From assembly GCF_017352375.1 (NCBI RefSeq), contig NZ_JAFEVR010000017.1, positions 1 to 50,391 of the forward strand: a stretch of 50,391 bases of DNA. Direction: 5' to 3'. Position numbers and translations under genes: made by a program. The notes below the pieces were generated by a model that was not told where the DNA came from, did not search any database, and saw only the letters and a list, made by a program, of their open reading frames with translations. The stretch comes from Mycolicibacterium sp. S2-37. Lineage in GTDB: Bacteria > Actinomycetota > Actinomycetes > Mycobacteriales > Mycobacteriaceae. Shown piece by piece: positions 43,172 through 50,391 of the stretch (position 1 is its first letter; each line of letters begins with the position of its first letter).

Positions 43172-46072
43172 TTGCTGGCCATTCTGTGCGCGCACGCGGC
43201 TGCTGCCGCGGTGGCGCCACTCCTGGTGGCCAGGTGGGGTCGGCAGGCGTTCTATGCACTGGCGCTCGTCCCACTGCTGTCGTTGATCTGGGTCGGACTG
43301 AACTGGCCCGAACCCGGCCGTACCGACCCCACGGTCGACATCGTCTGGGTGCCCGAGCTGTCGATGGACATCACCCTGCGGTTCGACACCCTGGCCGCGA
43401 TCATGAGCGTGCTGGTCCTCGGCATCGGTGCGTTGGTGCTGTTCTACTGCGGCACCTATTTCCACCACCGGGATGGTCACACCGAGAAACGCCTGCCCAG
43501 CTTCGCCGCTGAGCTCGTCGCCTTCTCCGGCGCCATGTTCGGCCTGGTGATCAGCGACAACACGCTGTTGCTGTACGTGTTCTGGGAGACCACGACCGTG
43601 CTGTCGTTCCTGCTCGTCGGCCATTACGCCGAGCGTGCGACCAGCAGGCGCGCGGCCACCCAGGCCCTGTTGGTCACCACGTTCGGCGGGCTCGCGATGC
43701 TCGTCGGCATCATCATCCTGGGCAACCTCGCCGGCACCTATCTGCTCTCCGAGCTCATCGCCGCACCGCCCACCGGCGTCGCGGCGGCCGTGGGTGTGGC
43801 GCTGATCCTCATCGGTGCGCTGTCGAAGTCCGCCATCGTCCCGCTGCACTTCTGGCTGCCCGGCGCGATGGCCGCACCCACCCCGGTCAGCGCCTATCTG
43901 CACGCCGCCGCCATGGTGAAGGCCGGCGTGTACCTGGTCGCCCGTATGGCCCCCGGCTTCGCCGACTCCCCGGTGTGGCGGCCGATGGTCGTCACCCTCG
44001 GCCTCGGCACGATGCTGCTGGCCGGCTGGCGGGCGGTGCGCGAGTACGACCTCAAGCTCATCCTGGCCTTCGGCACCGTCAGTCAGCTGGGCCTCATCAC
44101 GGTGATGGTGGGCAGCGGCGGCAGCGACATGATGCTGGCCGGGCTCGCGATGCTCGTCGCACATGCGATGTTCAAGGCGTCGCTGTTCATGGTCGTCGGC
44201 ATCATCGACCACACCACCGGCACCCGTGACATCCGCCGGCTCGCGTGGCTCGGGGACCGATCCAAGCCGCTGCTGGTGATCGCCGTCGGTGCCACGGCGA
44301 GTATGGCCGCGCTGCCTCCGTTCTTCGGATTCATCGCCAAGGAAGCCGATTTCGAAACGGTGCTGCACAGCGACGCCCTCGGCCCGTTCGCGCCCTTCGT
44401 GCTCGCCGGCATCGTGATCGGCTCGGTCTTCACCACCATCTACAGCCTGCGGTTCCTGTGGGGTGCGTTCGCCCGCAAGGGTTTACGCGAACCCAGCGTG
44501 CGGGTGGCAGAGATGCACCGGCCGACCGCGGCCTTCCTGGCGGCACCCGCCGTACTGGCGGCGGCCGGTCTGCTCTCCGGGTTGTGGCCCGCACCGCTGG
44601 ACACGGTGCTCGACGAGTACGCCGACACGTTGGCCGGCGGCGACGGCTACCACCTGGCGCTGTGGCACGGCTTCAACCTGCCGCTGCTGCTGTCGCTGGT
44701 CGTCCTCGGCGCGGGCGTCGGCGCCTTCTTCGAACGGTCGAAGCTGCGCCGCGCGCGGGTGCTCTATCTGCCCCTGGGTAACGCCGACCGGATCTACGAC
44801 GCCACGATCCGCGGCCTCGACCTGTTGTCGGTGCGCCTCACGGCGGCCACCCAGCGCGGCTCCATTCCTGCCACCCAGTCGGTGATCCTCACGACACTCG
44901 TGGTGCTGCCGATGGCTGCCCTGGCCTTCGGCGCGCGTGACCGGCCCGACCTGGAGCTGTGGGATCAACCGTGGCAAGTGGTGGTGGGGCTGCTGATGCT
45001 GGCCGCCGGACTGGGCACCGCGGTGATGCGCAACCGGTTGGCCGCAGTGCTGCTCGTCGGGGTCACGGGCTACGGCTGCGGTGTGATCTTCGCACTGCAT
45101 GGAGCTCCCGATCTGGCGCTCACCCAGTTCCTGGTCGAAACGCTCGTGCTGGTGATCTTCGTGCTGGTGCTGCGGACCCTGCCTGCCGAGGCCGACCGCG
45201 CCAACATCACCCACAAGCGGCTGCCCCGGGTCCTGCTGTCGCTGGCGGTCGGCGCGACGGTGACCACGCTGACGGCCTACGCGATGGCTGCTCGCAGCGG
45301 CGCCGGGATCGCCGAACTGCTGCCCGACGCCGCCTATTACCGCGGCCACGGCAGCAATACCGTCAACGTGCTGCTCGTCGACATTCGCGCCTGGGACACG
45401 ATGGGTGAGATCTCGGTGCTCCTGGTCGCGGCGACCGGGGTGGCCTCGCTGGTGTTCCGGAACCGCCGTTTCGGCGCGGCACCGCGGGTGTCCGACGCCG
45501 GACAGCCCGACATCGGCCGGGTGTACGCCAACAGTCCGGCGGTCGGCGAGATCACCTGGTTGCGCGGCAGCGAACTGCGCGATCCACGACACCGCTCACT
45601 GGTGCTCGAGGTCGCGACGCGGATCATCTTCCCGCTGATCATGGTGTTGTCGGCGTACTTCTTCTTCGCCGGGCACAACACACCCGGCGGTGGTTTCGCC
45701 GGCGGGCTCACCGCCGGTCTGGCGCTGGTGCTGCGCTATCTCGCCGGCGGCCGCTACGAGCTCGGCGAGACGCTGCCGCTGGACGCGGGCAAGGTCCTCG
45801 GCACCGGCCTGGGCCTGTCAGCCGGAACGGCGGTGGCGTCGTTGCTACTCGGTGCGCCCGCGCTGTCCTCGGCGGTCTTCGAGTTCGACGTGCCCGTGCT
45901 GGGAACCGTCAAGTTGGTCACCGCGCTCTTCTTCGACCTGGGGGTGTATCTCGTCGTCGTCGGTCTGGTGCTGGACGTGTTGCGCAGTCTCGGTGCGCGG
46001 GTGGACGAGGAGATGCTCGCTCAGCAGCCCTCGCGCCGGACCCCGGTGACGCCGGGAACGAGGGCGCGATGA
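43172..46072 (+). CDS. mrpA: Mrp Na+/H+ antiporter subunit A with fused MrpB domain
   Basis: A 966-residue membrane protein, homologous to NuoL of complex I and the largest Mrp subunit. Residues 1-510 are the proton-pumping core (ALSKSAIVPLHFWLPGAMAAPTPVSAYLHAA, then MFKASLFMVVGIIDH). Residues about 600-700 match the NuoJ-like part (HGAPDLALTQFLVETLVLVI). Residues about 815-950 are an MrpB domain (RIIFPLIMVLSAYFFFAGHN, TPGGGFAGGL). TTG start with CGGAG upstream. First of six genes; ATGA overlap to mrpC. Confidence 0.95.
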   Translation: MLAILCAHAAAAAVAPLLVARWGRQAFYALALVPLLSLIWVGLNWPEPGRTDPTVDIVWVPELSMDITLRFDTLAAIMSVLVLGIGALVLFYCGTYFHHRDGHTEKRLPSFAAELVAFSGAMFGLVISDNTLLLYVFWETTTVLSFLLVGHYAERATSRRAATQALLVTTFGGLAMLVGIIILGNLAGTYLLSELIAAPPTGVAAAVGVALILIGALSKSAIVPLHFWLPGAMAAPTPVSAYLHAAAMVKAGVYLVARMAPGFADSPVWRPMVVTLGLGTMLLAGWRAVREYDLKLILAFGTVSQLGLITVMVGSGGSDMMLAGLAMLVAHAMFKASLFMVVGIIDHTTGTRDIRRLAWLGDRSKPLLVIAVGATASMAALPPFFGFIAKEADFETVLHSDALGPFAPFVLAGIVIGSVFTTIYSLRFLWGAFARKGLREPSVRVAEMHRPTAAFLAAPAVLAAAGLLSGLWPAPLDTVLDEYADTLAGGDGYHLALWHGFNLPLLLSLVVLGAGVGAFFERSKLRRARVLYLPLGNADRIYDATIRGLDLLSVRLTAATQRGSIPATQSVILTTLVVLPMAALAFGARDRPDLELWDQPWQVVVGLLMLAAGLGTAVMRNRLAAVLLVGVTGYGCGVIFALHGAPDLALTQFLVETLVLVIFVLVLRTLPAEADRANITHKRLPRVLLSLAVGATVTTLTAYAMAARSGAGIAELLPDAAYYRGHGSNTVNVLLVDIRAWDTMGEISVLLVAATGVASLVFRNRRFGAAPRVSDAGQPDIGRVYANSPAVGEITWLRGSELRDPRHRSLVLEVATRIIFPLIMVLSAYFFFAGHNTPGGGFAGGLTAGLALVLRYLAGGRYELGETLPLDAGKVLGTGLGLSAGTAVASLLLGAPALSSAVFEFDVPVLGTVKLVTALFFDLGVYLVVVGLVLDVLRSLGARVDEEMLAQQPSRRTPVTPGTRAR

Positions 46073-46542
46073 CGACGTACCTCGTCCCCTTGGTCCTCAT
46101 CGGAGGTCTCACCAGCGTCGGCGTCTACCTGCTACTCGAACGCAACCTCACCCGGATGCTGCTCGGCCTGCTGGTCGTGGGCAACGTCATCAACCTGCTC
46201 ATCCTCACCGTCGGCGGATCGTCCGGCAATCCCCCGGTGCGAGGCCGCACCAGCAACGGCGAGACGACGACGGCCGATCCCCTGGCGCAGGGCATGATCC
46301 TGACCGCGATCGTCATCAGCATGGGCATCGCCGCGTTCGTGCTGGCGCTGACCTACCGGTCCTACCGGCTGACCACGGCCGAGAACATCGGCAACGACCC
46401 CGAGGACACCCGCGTCTCCGAGCTGGCCGGCAAGGACGCGCCGGCCATCGACGAGGATCGACCCCCCGAGTTCGACGAGGCCACCGACACCGACCTGCCC
46501 GACGAGCTGGACGCCCTGCCGGGACGGGAAGGGTCCCGATGA
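46069..46542 (+). CDS. mrpC: Mrp antiporter subunit C (NuoK-like)
   Basis: A 157-residue protein with three membrane helices (YLVPLVLIGGLTSVGVYLLL, LLGLLVVGNVINLLILTV, GMILTAIVISMGIAAFVLAL). The motif DPLAQGMILTAIVI is diagnostic of MrpC/NuoK. The acidic C-terminal tail of about 45 residues is longer than in Bacillus. Overlaps mrpA and mrpD by 4 nt each. Confidence 0.95.
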   Translation: MTTYLVPLVLIGGLTSVGVYLLLERNLTRMLLGLLVVGNVINLLILTVGGSSGNPPVRGRTSNGETTTADPLAQGMILTAIVISMGIAAFVLALTYRSYRLTTAENIGNDPEDTRVSELAGKDAPAIDEDRPPEFDEATDTDLPDELDALPGREGSR

Positions 46543-48137
46543 GTCTCGAAGCGATCCTGATCCCCCTTCCCGTCCTGATCCCCACCATCGCCGCCGCGCT
46601 CACGCTGTTCCTGGGACGGCATGCCGTACTGCAGCGGGTCATCGCTCAGGTCGCCCTGACCGCGGTGGTCGCCGTCTGCGCGGTGCTGCTGTACCTGGCC
46701 GACCGCGACGGCACGCTGGCCCTGCACGTCGGCGGCTGGAGTCAGTCGGTGCCCGGGATGGGTCCGCTGGGAATCTCGCTGGTGGTCGACCGGCTCTCGG
46801 CGCTCATGCTCGTGGTGTCGTCGATCGTGCTGCTGGCGGTGGTGGTCTACGCCATCGGTCAGGGCATCCGTGACGGCGACCAGCGCCAGCCGGTGTCGAT
46901 CTTCCTGCCCACCTATCTCGTGCTGTCCGCGGGCGTGTGCACCGCGTTCCTGGCAGGCGACCTGTTCAACCTGTACGTCGGATTCGAGGTGCTGCTCGCC
47001 GCGAGTTTCGTGCTGCTGACCATCGGAGCCAGCGAGGAACGCGTGCGGGCCGGGATCTCCTACGTGATGGTCTCGATGGTGTCGTCGCTGATCTTCCTGC
47101 TCGGTATCGCGTTGGTGTACGCGGCCACCGGCACCCTGAACCTCGCCGAGCTGGCGGTGCGGCTGGACTCGGTGTCCGGTGGCACGCGCACGGCGCTCTT
47201 CGCCGTGCTGATGGTCGCCTTCGGCGTCAAGGCGGCGGTCTTCCCGCTGTCGACCTGGTTACCCGACTCCTACCCCACCGCGCCGGCGCCCGTGACCGCC
47301 GTGTTCGCCGGCCTGCTCACCAAAGTCGGTGTGTACGCGATCATCCGCGCGCACACGTTGCTGTTCCCTGGCGGCGCACTCGACGGCGTACTCCTGGTCG
47401 CGGCGCTGCTGACGATGATCGTCGGCATCCTCGGCGCCATCGCCCAGAGCGACATCAAACGTCTGCTGTCCTTCACACTGGTCAGCCACATCGGCTACAT
47501 GGTGTTCGGTATCGCGTTGTCCAACGACCTCGGTATGGCCGGCGCGATCTACTACGTCGCCCACCACATCCTCGTGCAGACGACGCTGTTCCTGGTGGTC
47601 GGCCTGATCGAGCGTCAGGCCGGGGCCTCCACCCTGCAACGGCTCGGCGGTCTGGCGGCGGCCAGCCCGCTGCTGGCCTTCGTCTTCGTGATTCCGGCAC
47701 TCAATCTCGGTGGTATCCCGCCGTTTTCCGGGTTCATCGGCAAAGTGGCACTGCTCGAGGCCGGCGCCGGCAATGGAACCGTCCTGGCGTGGATGCTGGT
47801 GGCCGGCGGGGTGACGACGAGCCTGCTGACGCTGTACGTGGTGGCGAGGGTGTGGACGAAGGCGTTCTGGCGTTCGCGCGCCGACGCGCCGGAGGGTCAC
47901 CTGTCCGCGGGTGCGCCCGCCGCATTGCTCGACGACCGCGAGGACGTCGAATTCGCCGACCGCGACAGCGTCGGCCGGATGCCCGTCGGAATGCTCGTTC
48001 CCACCGGGGCGCTGATCGCCGTCGGGCTGGCGCTCACCGTCGCGGCGGGGCCCATATTCGCGTACAGCGTGCGGGCCGCCGATGAGGTGATCGACCGCGG
48101 GCAGTACATCACCGCGGTGGTGGGTGAGCGCCCGTGA
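46539..48137 (+). CDS. mrpD: Mrp antiporter subunit D (NuoN/M-like)
   Basis: A 532-residue membrane protein of the proton-conducting NuoM/N family with about 14 helices. GDLFNLYVGFEVLLAASFVL carries the conserved membrane Glu, FGVKAAVFPLSTWLPDSYPT carries the conserved Lys, followed by APAPVTAVFAGLLTKVGVYA. The hydrophilic C-terminal loop (DDREDVEFADRDSVGR) is typical of actinobacterial forms. Coupled by ATGA and GTGA overlaps to mrpC and mrpE. Confidence 0.95.
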   Translation: MSLEAILIPLPVLIPTIAAALTLFLGRHAVLQRVIAQVALTAVVAVCAVLLYLADRDGTLALHVGGWSQSVPGMGPLGISLVVDRLSALMLVVSSIVLLAVVVYAIGQGIRDGDQRQPVSIFLPTYLVLSAGVCTAFLAGDLFNLYVGFEVLLAASFVLLTIGASEERVRAGISYVMVSMVSSLIFLLGIALVYAATGTLNLAELAVRLDSVSGGTRTALFAVLMVAFGVKAAVFPLSTWLPDSYPTAPAPVTAVFAGLLTKVGVYAIIRAHTLLFPGGALDGVLLVAALLTMIVGILGAIAQSDIKRLLSFTLVSHIGYMVFGIALSNDLGMAGAIYYVAHHILVQTTLFLVVGLIERQAGASTLQRLGGLAAASPLLAFVFVIPALNLGGIPPFSGFIGKVALLEAGAGNGTVLAWMLVAGGVTTSLLTLYVVARVWTKAFWRSRADAPEGHLSAGAPAALLDDREDVEFADRDSVGRMPVGMLVPTGALIAVGLALTVAAGPIFAYSVRAADEVIDRGQYITAVVGERP

Positions 48138-48721
48138 CCCGTCTTCGTGAGCAGTGGCCGCTGCGTCGCATCCTGCTGCGGCTGTGGGTGCTGTGCTGGC
48201 TGACGTTGGTCTGGATCCTTCTGTGGGGCACGGCCTCTGCGGCCAACATCCTGGGCGGTCTGGCCGTCGCCCTGATCATCACGGTGCTTCTCCCTCTGCC
48301 GCCGGTGCCTGTGGAGGGGCGGCTGCACGTGCTGTCGCTGATCCGGCTCGTCGCCACCGTGGCCTACTACCTGGTGGTCTCGTCGGTCCAGGTGGCCTGG
48401 CTCGCCGTCAAGCCGGGACCTCCGCCGCTGACCGCCGTGCTGCGTGCGCATTTCGCGGTGCGGTCCGATCTGGTGCTGGCCTTGGCGGTGAACATCATGA
48501 ACCTGACGCCGGGCACCATCGTGCTCGAGATCGACCAGACCCGCCGGATGGTCTACGTCCATGTCATCGACGTGGGTTCGGACCGAGCGTTGGCGCGGTT
48601 CTACCGCCAGGTCGGGCAGTTCGAGCGGTTGCTCATCGCGGCGTTCGAGCGGGACGCCGACTGGCGGCCTGCGGTGGACTCCGACTCCGTCGGACCCGAC
48701 AGAGAGGCGGATCGCACATGA
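48134..48721 (+). CDS. mrpE: Mrp antiporter subunit E
   Basis: A 195-residue membrane protein with the MrpE pattern: two or three N-terminal helices (VLCWLTLVWILLWGTASAAN, LGGLAVALIITVLLPLPPVP, LVATVAYYLVVSSVQVAWL) and the conserved MNLTPGTIVLEID plus VHVIDVG. GTG start, 4-nt overlaps on both sides. Confidence 0.95.
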   Translation: MTRLREQWPLRRILLRLWVLCWLTLVWILLWGTASAANILGGLAVALIITVLLPLPPVPVEGRLHVLSLIRLVATVAYYLVVSSVQVAWLAVKPGPPPLTAVLRAHFAVRSDLVLALAVNIMNLTPGTIVLEIDQTRRMVYVHVIDVGSDRALARFYRQVGQFERLLIAAFERDADWRPAVDSDSVGPDREADRT

Positions 48722-49005
48722 CCTGGGTGTGGATCATCGCCGGGGCGATGCTCAGTGCCGCCGCGGCGTTCACGATGTTCCGGCTGCTGAGCGGGCCGAG
48801 CACGCTGGACCGACTGGTGGCGCTGGACACGCTGGTGGCGGTGACGATGTGCGCGATCGGGACGTGGGCGGCGTTCAGCCTCGACACCACGGTGACCTAC
48901 AGCATGACCGCGCTGGCGCTGATCAGCTTTGTCGGTTCGGTGAGTGTGGCGCGTTTCCGCGTGCCGGACATCGACAAACCCCTCGGCGGACGGAAGTCGC
49001 GATGA
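48718..49005 (+). CDS. mrpF: Mrp antiporter subunit F
   Basis: A 95-residue protein with three membrane helices. The family signature is RLLSGPSTLDRLVALDTLV, followed by ALALISFVGSVSVARF. The ATG at 48718 overlaps the mrpE stop; upstream extension would lie within mrpE. It forms part of the small-subunit bundle with MrpE and MrpG. Confidence 0.95.
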   Translation: MTWVWIIAGAMLSAAAAFTMFRLLSGPSTLDRLVALDTLVAVTMCAIGTWAAFSLDTTVTYSMTALALISFVGSVSVARFRVPDIDKPLGGRKSR

Positions 49006-49364
49006 ACGTTTCCGACATCGTCGCCGGTGTGCTGATCCTCGGCGGTTCCACACTCGCGTTGACCGCGGCGATCGGTGTGGTCCGCTTCCCGGACACCCTG
49101 TCGCGTATGCACGCGGCGACCAAGCCTCAGGTTCTCGGGCTGTTGCTGGTTCTCGCCGGTGCGGCAATTCGACTGCGCGGCAATGTCGATGTGGGCATGC
49201 TCATTCTGACCGGTCTGTTCACGCTCATCACCGCACCGGTGGTCGCCAACCGGGTCGGCCAGCTCGCCTACCGTGAGCAGAACATCCGGGACGATCTGCT
49301 CACCACGGACGAAATGCATGAGTTCGTCGTGGAACGGGAACACCGCGGCAATGACAAGCCCTGA
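49002..49364 (+). CDS. mrpG: Mrp antiporter subunit G
   Basis: A 120-residue protein with three membrane helices and the MrpG signature GVVRFPDTLSRMHAATKPQ. The C-terminal hydrophilic tail (DDLLTTDEMHEFVVEREHRG) is of average length. The last 14 nt overlap the methyltransferase gene, linking it to the operon. With MrpA-F it completes a seven-function Mrp complex for Na+/alkali tolerance. Confidence 0.94.
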   Translation: MNVSDIVAGVLILGGSTLALTAAIGVVRFPDTLSRMHAATKPQVLGLLLVLAGAAIRLRGNVDVGMLILTGLFTLITAPVVANRVGQLAYREQNIRDDLLTTDEMHEFVVEREHRGNDKP

Positions 49365-50100
49365 CAGCATCGCCGGTGCGTTGGCCGTCGCGATCGCCAG
49401 GCGCGGCGAGGCACACGCCGATTGCCCGCTGTTCAACGATCCGTACGCGCAGGTGTTCATCGACGCGGCAGAGGCCCGGGGCTGCGCGATCCCCGTCGGC
49501 GAGTCGGCCGACGGGCTGGAGGGTTTCGCCAACTACACCTCCTCACGGACGAAGTATTTCGACGAGTTCTTCATCGCGGCGGGCGCCAACGGCATCGAGC
49601 AGGTCGTCATCGTCGCCGCCGGTCTCGACGCCCGGGCATGGCGGCTGCCGTGGATCAGCAACACGACGATCTTCGAGATCGACCATCCCGGCGTGCTCCA
49701 GTTCAAGGCCGACGCGTTGTCAGAACACGGCGACACCCCGTCGGTGCAGCGCTATGTGCCGGTGCCCGCTGATCTCACCGACGGCTGGGACGCCGCGTTG
49801 CGCGACGCGGGTTTCGACGCCGCCGAGCCGACCGCCTGGGCGATCGAAGGCCTGCTTCCGCATGTCGAGGACGGTCCACAGCTGCTGTTCGACCGCATCC
49901 ACGAACTCAGTGCCCCCACCAGCCGGGTCGCGGTGGAGGCGGTGGGTTCCGGTGTCATCCGCTGGCTGGCAGAGCGCGGCTGGGAGGCGAAGACGACCAC
50001 CGCGCAGGAACTGATGACGCGGCACGGCCGCTGCGGAGCACACGATACCGTCGACGCGGTGCCGGACACAGTGTTCGTGGAAGCCAAGCGCAGCATCTGA
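49351..50100 (+). CDS. Class I SAM-dependent methyltransferase (leucine carboxyl methyltransferase-like, mycobacterial family)
   Basis: A 249-residue methyltransferase. SRTKYFDEFF (residues about 64-73) and VVIVAAGLDARAWRLPW are marks of the large mycobacterial family assigned as putative O-methyltransferases. EIDHP follows as motif II. The C-terminus (DTVFVEAKR) is complete. It starts inside the end of mrpG, so is probably in the same mRNA. Substrate unknown; relatives are numerous in mycobacteria. Confidence 0.85.
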   Translation: MTSPDSIAGALAVAIARRGEAHADCPLFNDPYAQVFIDAAEARGCAIPVGESADGLEGFANYTSSRTKYFDEFFIAAGANGIEQVVIVAAGLDARAWRLPWISNTTIFEIDHPGVLQFKADALSEHGDTPSVQRYVPVPADLTDGWDAALRDAGFDAAEPTAWAIEGLLPHVEDGPQLLFDRIHELSAPTSRVAVEAVGSGVIRWLAERGWEAKTTTAQELMTRHGRCGAHDTVDAVPDTVFVEAKRSI

Positions 50101-50103
50101 TCC

Positions 50104-50115
50104 GGGGTTATCCCC
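50104..50115. terminator. Short hairpin after the methyltransferase gene
   Basis: GGGG-TTAT-CCCC, 3 bases past the stop; no U-tract. A weak candidate end for the mrp transcript. Confidence 0.3.
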
Positions 50116-50160
50116 AGGCTGCGGTTGGTGGGGTGTGCGGGTCGGGCGCGGCGGCTACTA

Positions 50161-50176
50161 TCGAATGTATGTTCGA
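50161..50176 (+). promoter_or_regulatory. LexA (SOS) box over the start of a 13E12-family gene
   Basis: TCGAAT-GTAT-GTTCGA matches the mycobacterial SOS box TCGAAC-N4-GTTCGA at 11 of 12 fixed positions. TACTAT (50156-50161) is a likely -10, seven bases before the ATG at 50169, so a leaderless mRNA is predicted. LexA bound here would cover the -10 edge, start site and first codons. LexA control of some 13E12 genes is known in M. tuberculosis. Confidence 0.75.
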
Positions 50177-50391
50177 TGGGTCGTTGCCGGAGGTGGCGGA
50201 GCTGGGGGCGTTGGACGACGCCGCTCTGGTCGCGGCGGCCTCGGGATGGGCGCGGGTGGAATCAGCGGCCGCGGCCCGCAAGCTGGCGGTGATGGCCGAG
50301 TTGTTCCGCCGCCGCAGCGGCTGCGCCGACGCCGAAGAACGCGACAGCTGGTGGGTCGACCCGACCGCCGCGGTGGCTGCGGAACTGGCCG
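50169..50391 (+). CDS. DUF222 / 13E12 repeat family protein, N-terminal part (runs off the window)
   Basis: The first 74 codons encode MFDGSLPEVAELGAL, then ALVAAASGWARVESAAAARKL and DSWWVDPTAAVAAELA, the start of the DUF222 domain. Complete members usually end in an HNH nuclease domain, which is beyond the window. Mycobacterial genomes carry many copies, some used as phage attachment sites. Whether the HNH part is intact cannot be seen. Confidence 0.85.
   Translation, partial: MFDGSLPEVAELGALDDAALVAAASGWARVESAAAARKLAVMAELFRRRSGCADAEERDSWWVDPTAAVAAELA

Overview
The window comes from a fast-growing, high-GC environmental mycobacterium (Mycolicibacterium type). The evidence is a GroEL2 chaperonin with the GGMGGMDF tail, two CIRCE boxes and the block SDR - moeA - psd - pssA - CDC48-like ATPase that in M. 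tuberculosis lies next to groEL2 (Rv0435c-Rv0439c/Rv0440). It also carries homologues of the neighbouring Rv0457c/Rv0458 peptidase and aldehyde dehydrogenase, TANNNT -10 boxes placed for leaderless transcripts, and the start of a 13E12-family (DUF222) gene under a LexA-like box. No rRNA, tRNA, insertion sequence or CRISPR array was seen, and no gene-free stretch exceeds 300 bases.

Layout. 0-6.8 kb: an inducible oxidoreductase locus. A minus-strand operon (SDR, AcoR-type GAF regulator, aldehyde dehydrogenase) diverges from a flavin monooxygenase across a striking four-copy GTTGCA operator; a prolyl oligopeptidase and a DUF1801 protein follow. 6.8-12.6 kb: a reduced-phosphorus cassette on the minus strand. 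phnC-phnD-phnE (ptxA-ptxB-ptxC type), a phosphite-dehydrogenase-like ptxD and a GntR/UTRA regulator form a tightly coupled operon. A PhnM-type phosphohydrolase lies upstream with three tandem 11-bp PHO-box-like repeats in front of it. 12.7-15.7 kb: a TetR gene and an SDR divergent around a perfect 17-5-17 bp palindrome, then an RclC-like membrane protein and an ECF sigma / zinc anti-sigma pair. 15.7-25.2 kb: a cytochrome P450, a membrane protein, polyphosphate kinase 2, an aldehyde dehydrogenase, a PAP2 phosphatase, a DinB protein, a VOC protein, a D-aminoacylase-like amidohydrolase, a carboxymuconolactone decarboxylase-like protein and an SDR.

25.3-42.5 kb: groEL2 with terminator and CIRCE control, TetR/SDR, a cupin, an SF2 helicase, a LuxR regulator, an FAD oxidoreductase, an HAD phosphatase and two PH-domain membrane proteins. 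The conserved SDR-moeA-psd-pssA-ATPase series follows; psd and pssA make phosphatidylethanolamine from CDP-diacylglycerol and serine. 42.5-50.4 kb: a long hairpin, a DUF1707 protein, and a complete Mrp Na+/H+ antiporter operon (mrpA/B fused, C, D, E, F, G), every junction overlapping by 4 nt. It runs into a SAM methyltransferase, and the window ends inside the DUF222 gene.

Most notable is the phosphite/phosphonate cassette. The dehydrogenase matches the PtxD active site as I recall it, except at the phosphite-contacting lysine (Lys76 in Pseudomonas stutzeri PtxD), which is alanine here. It sits with a lone PhnM and no C-P lyase core in view. It is therefore either a divergent phosphite system or a reduced-phosphorus pathway with a different substrate.
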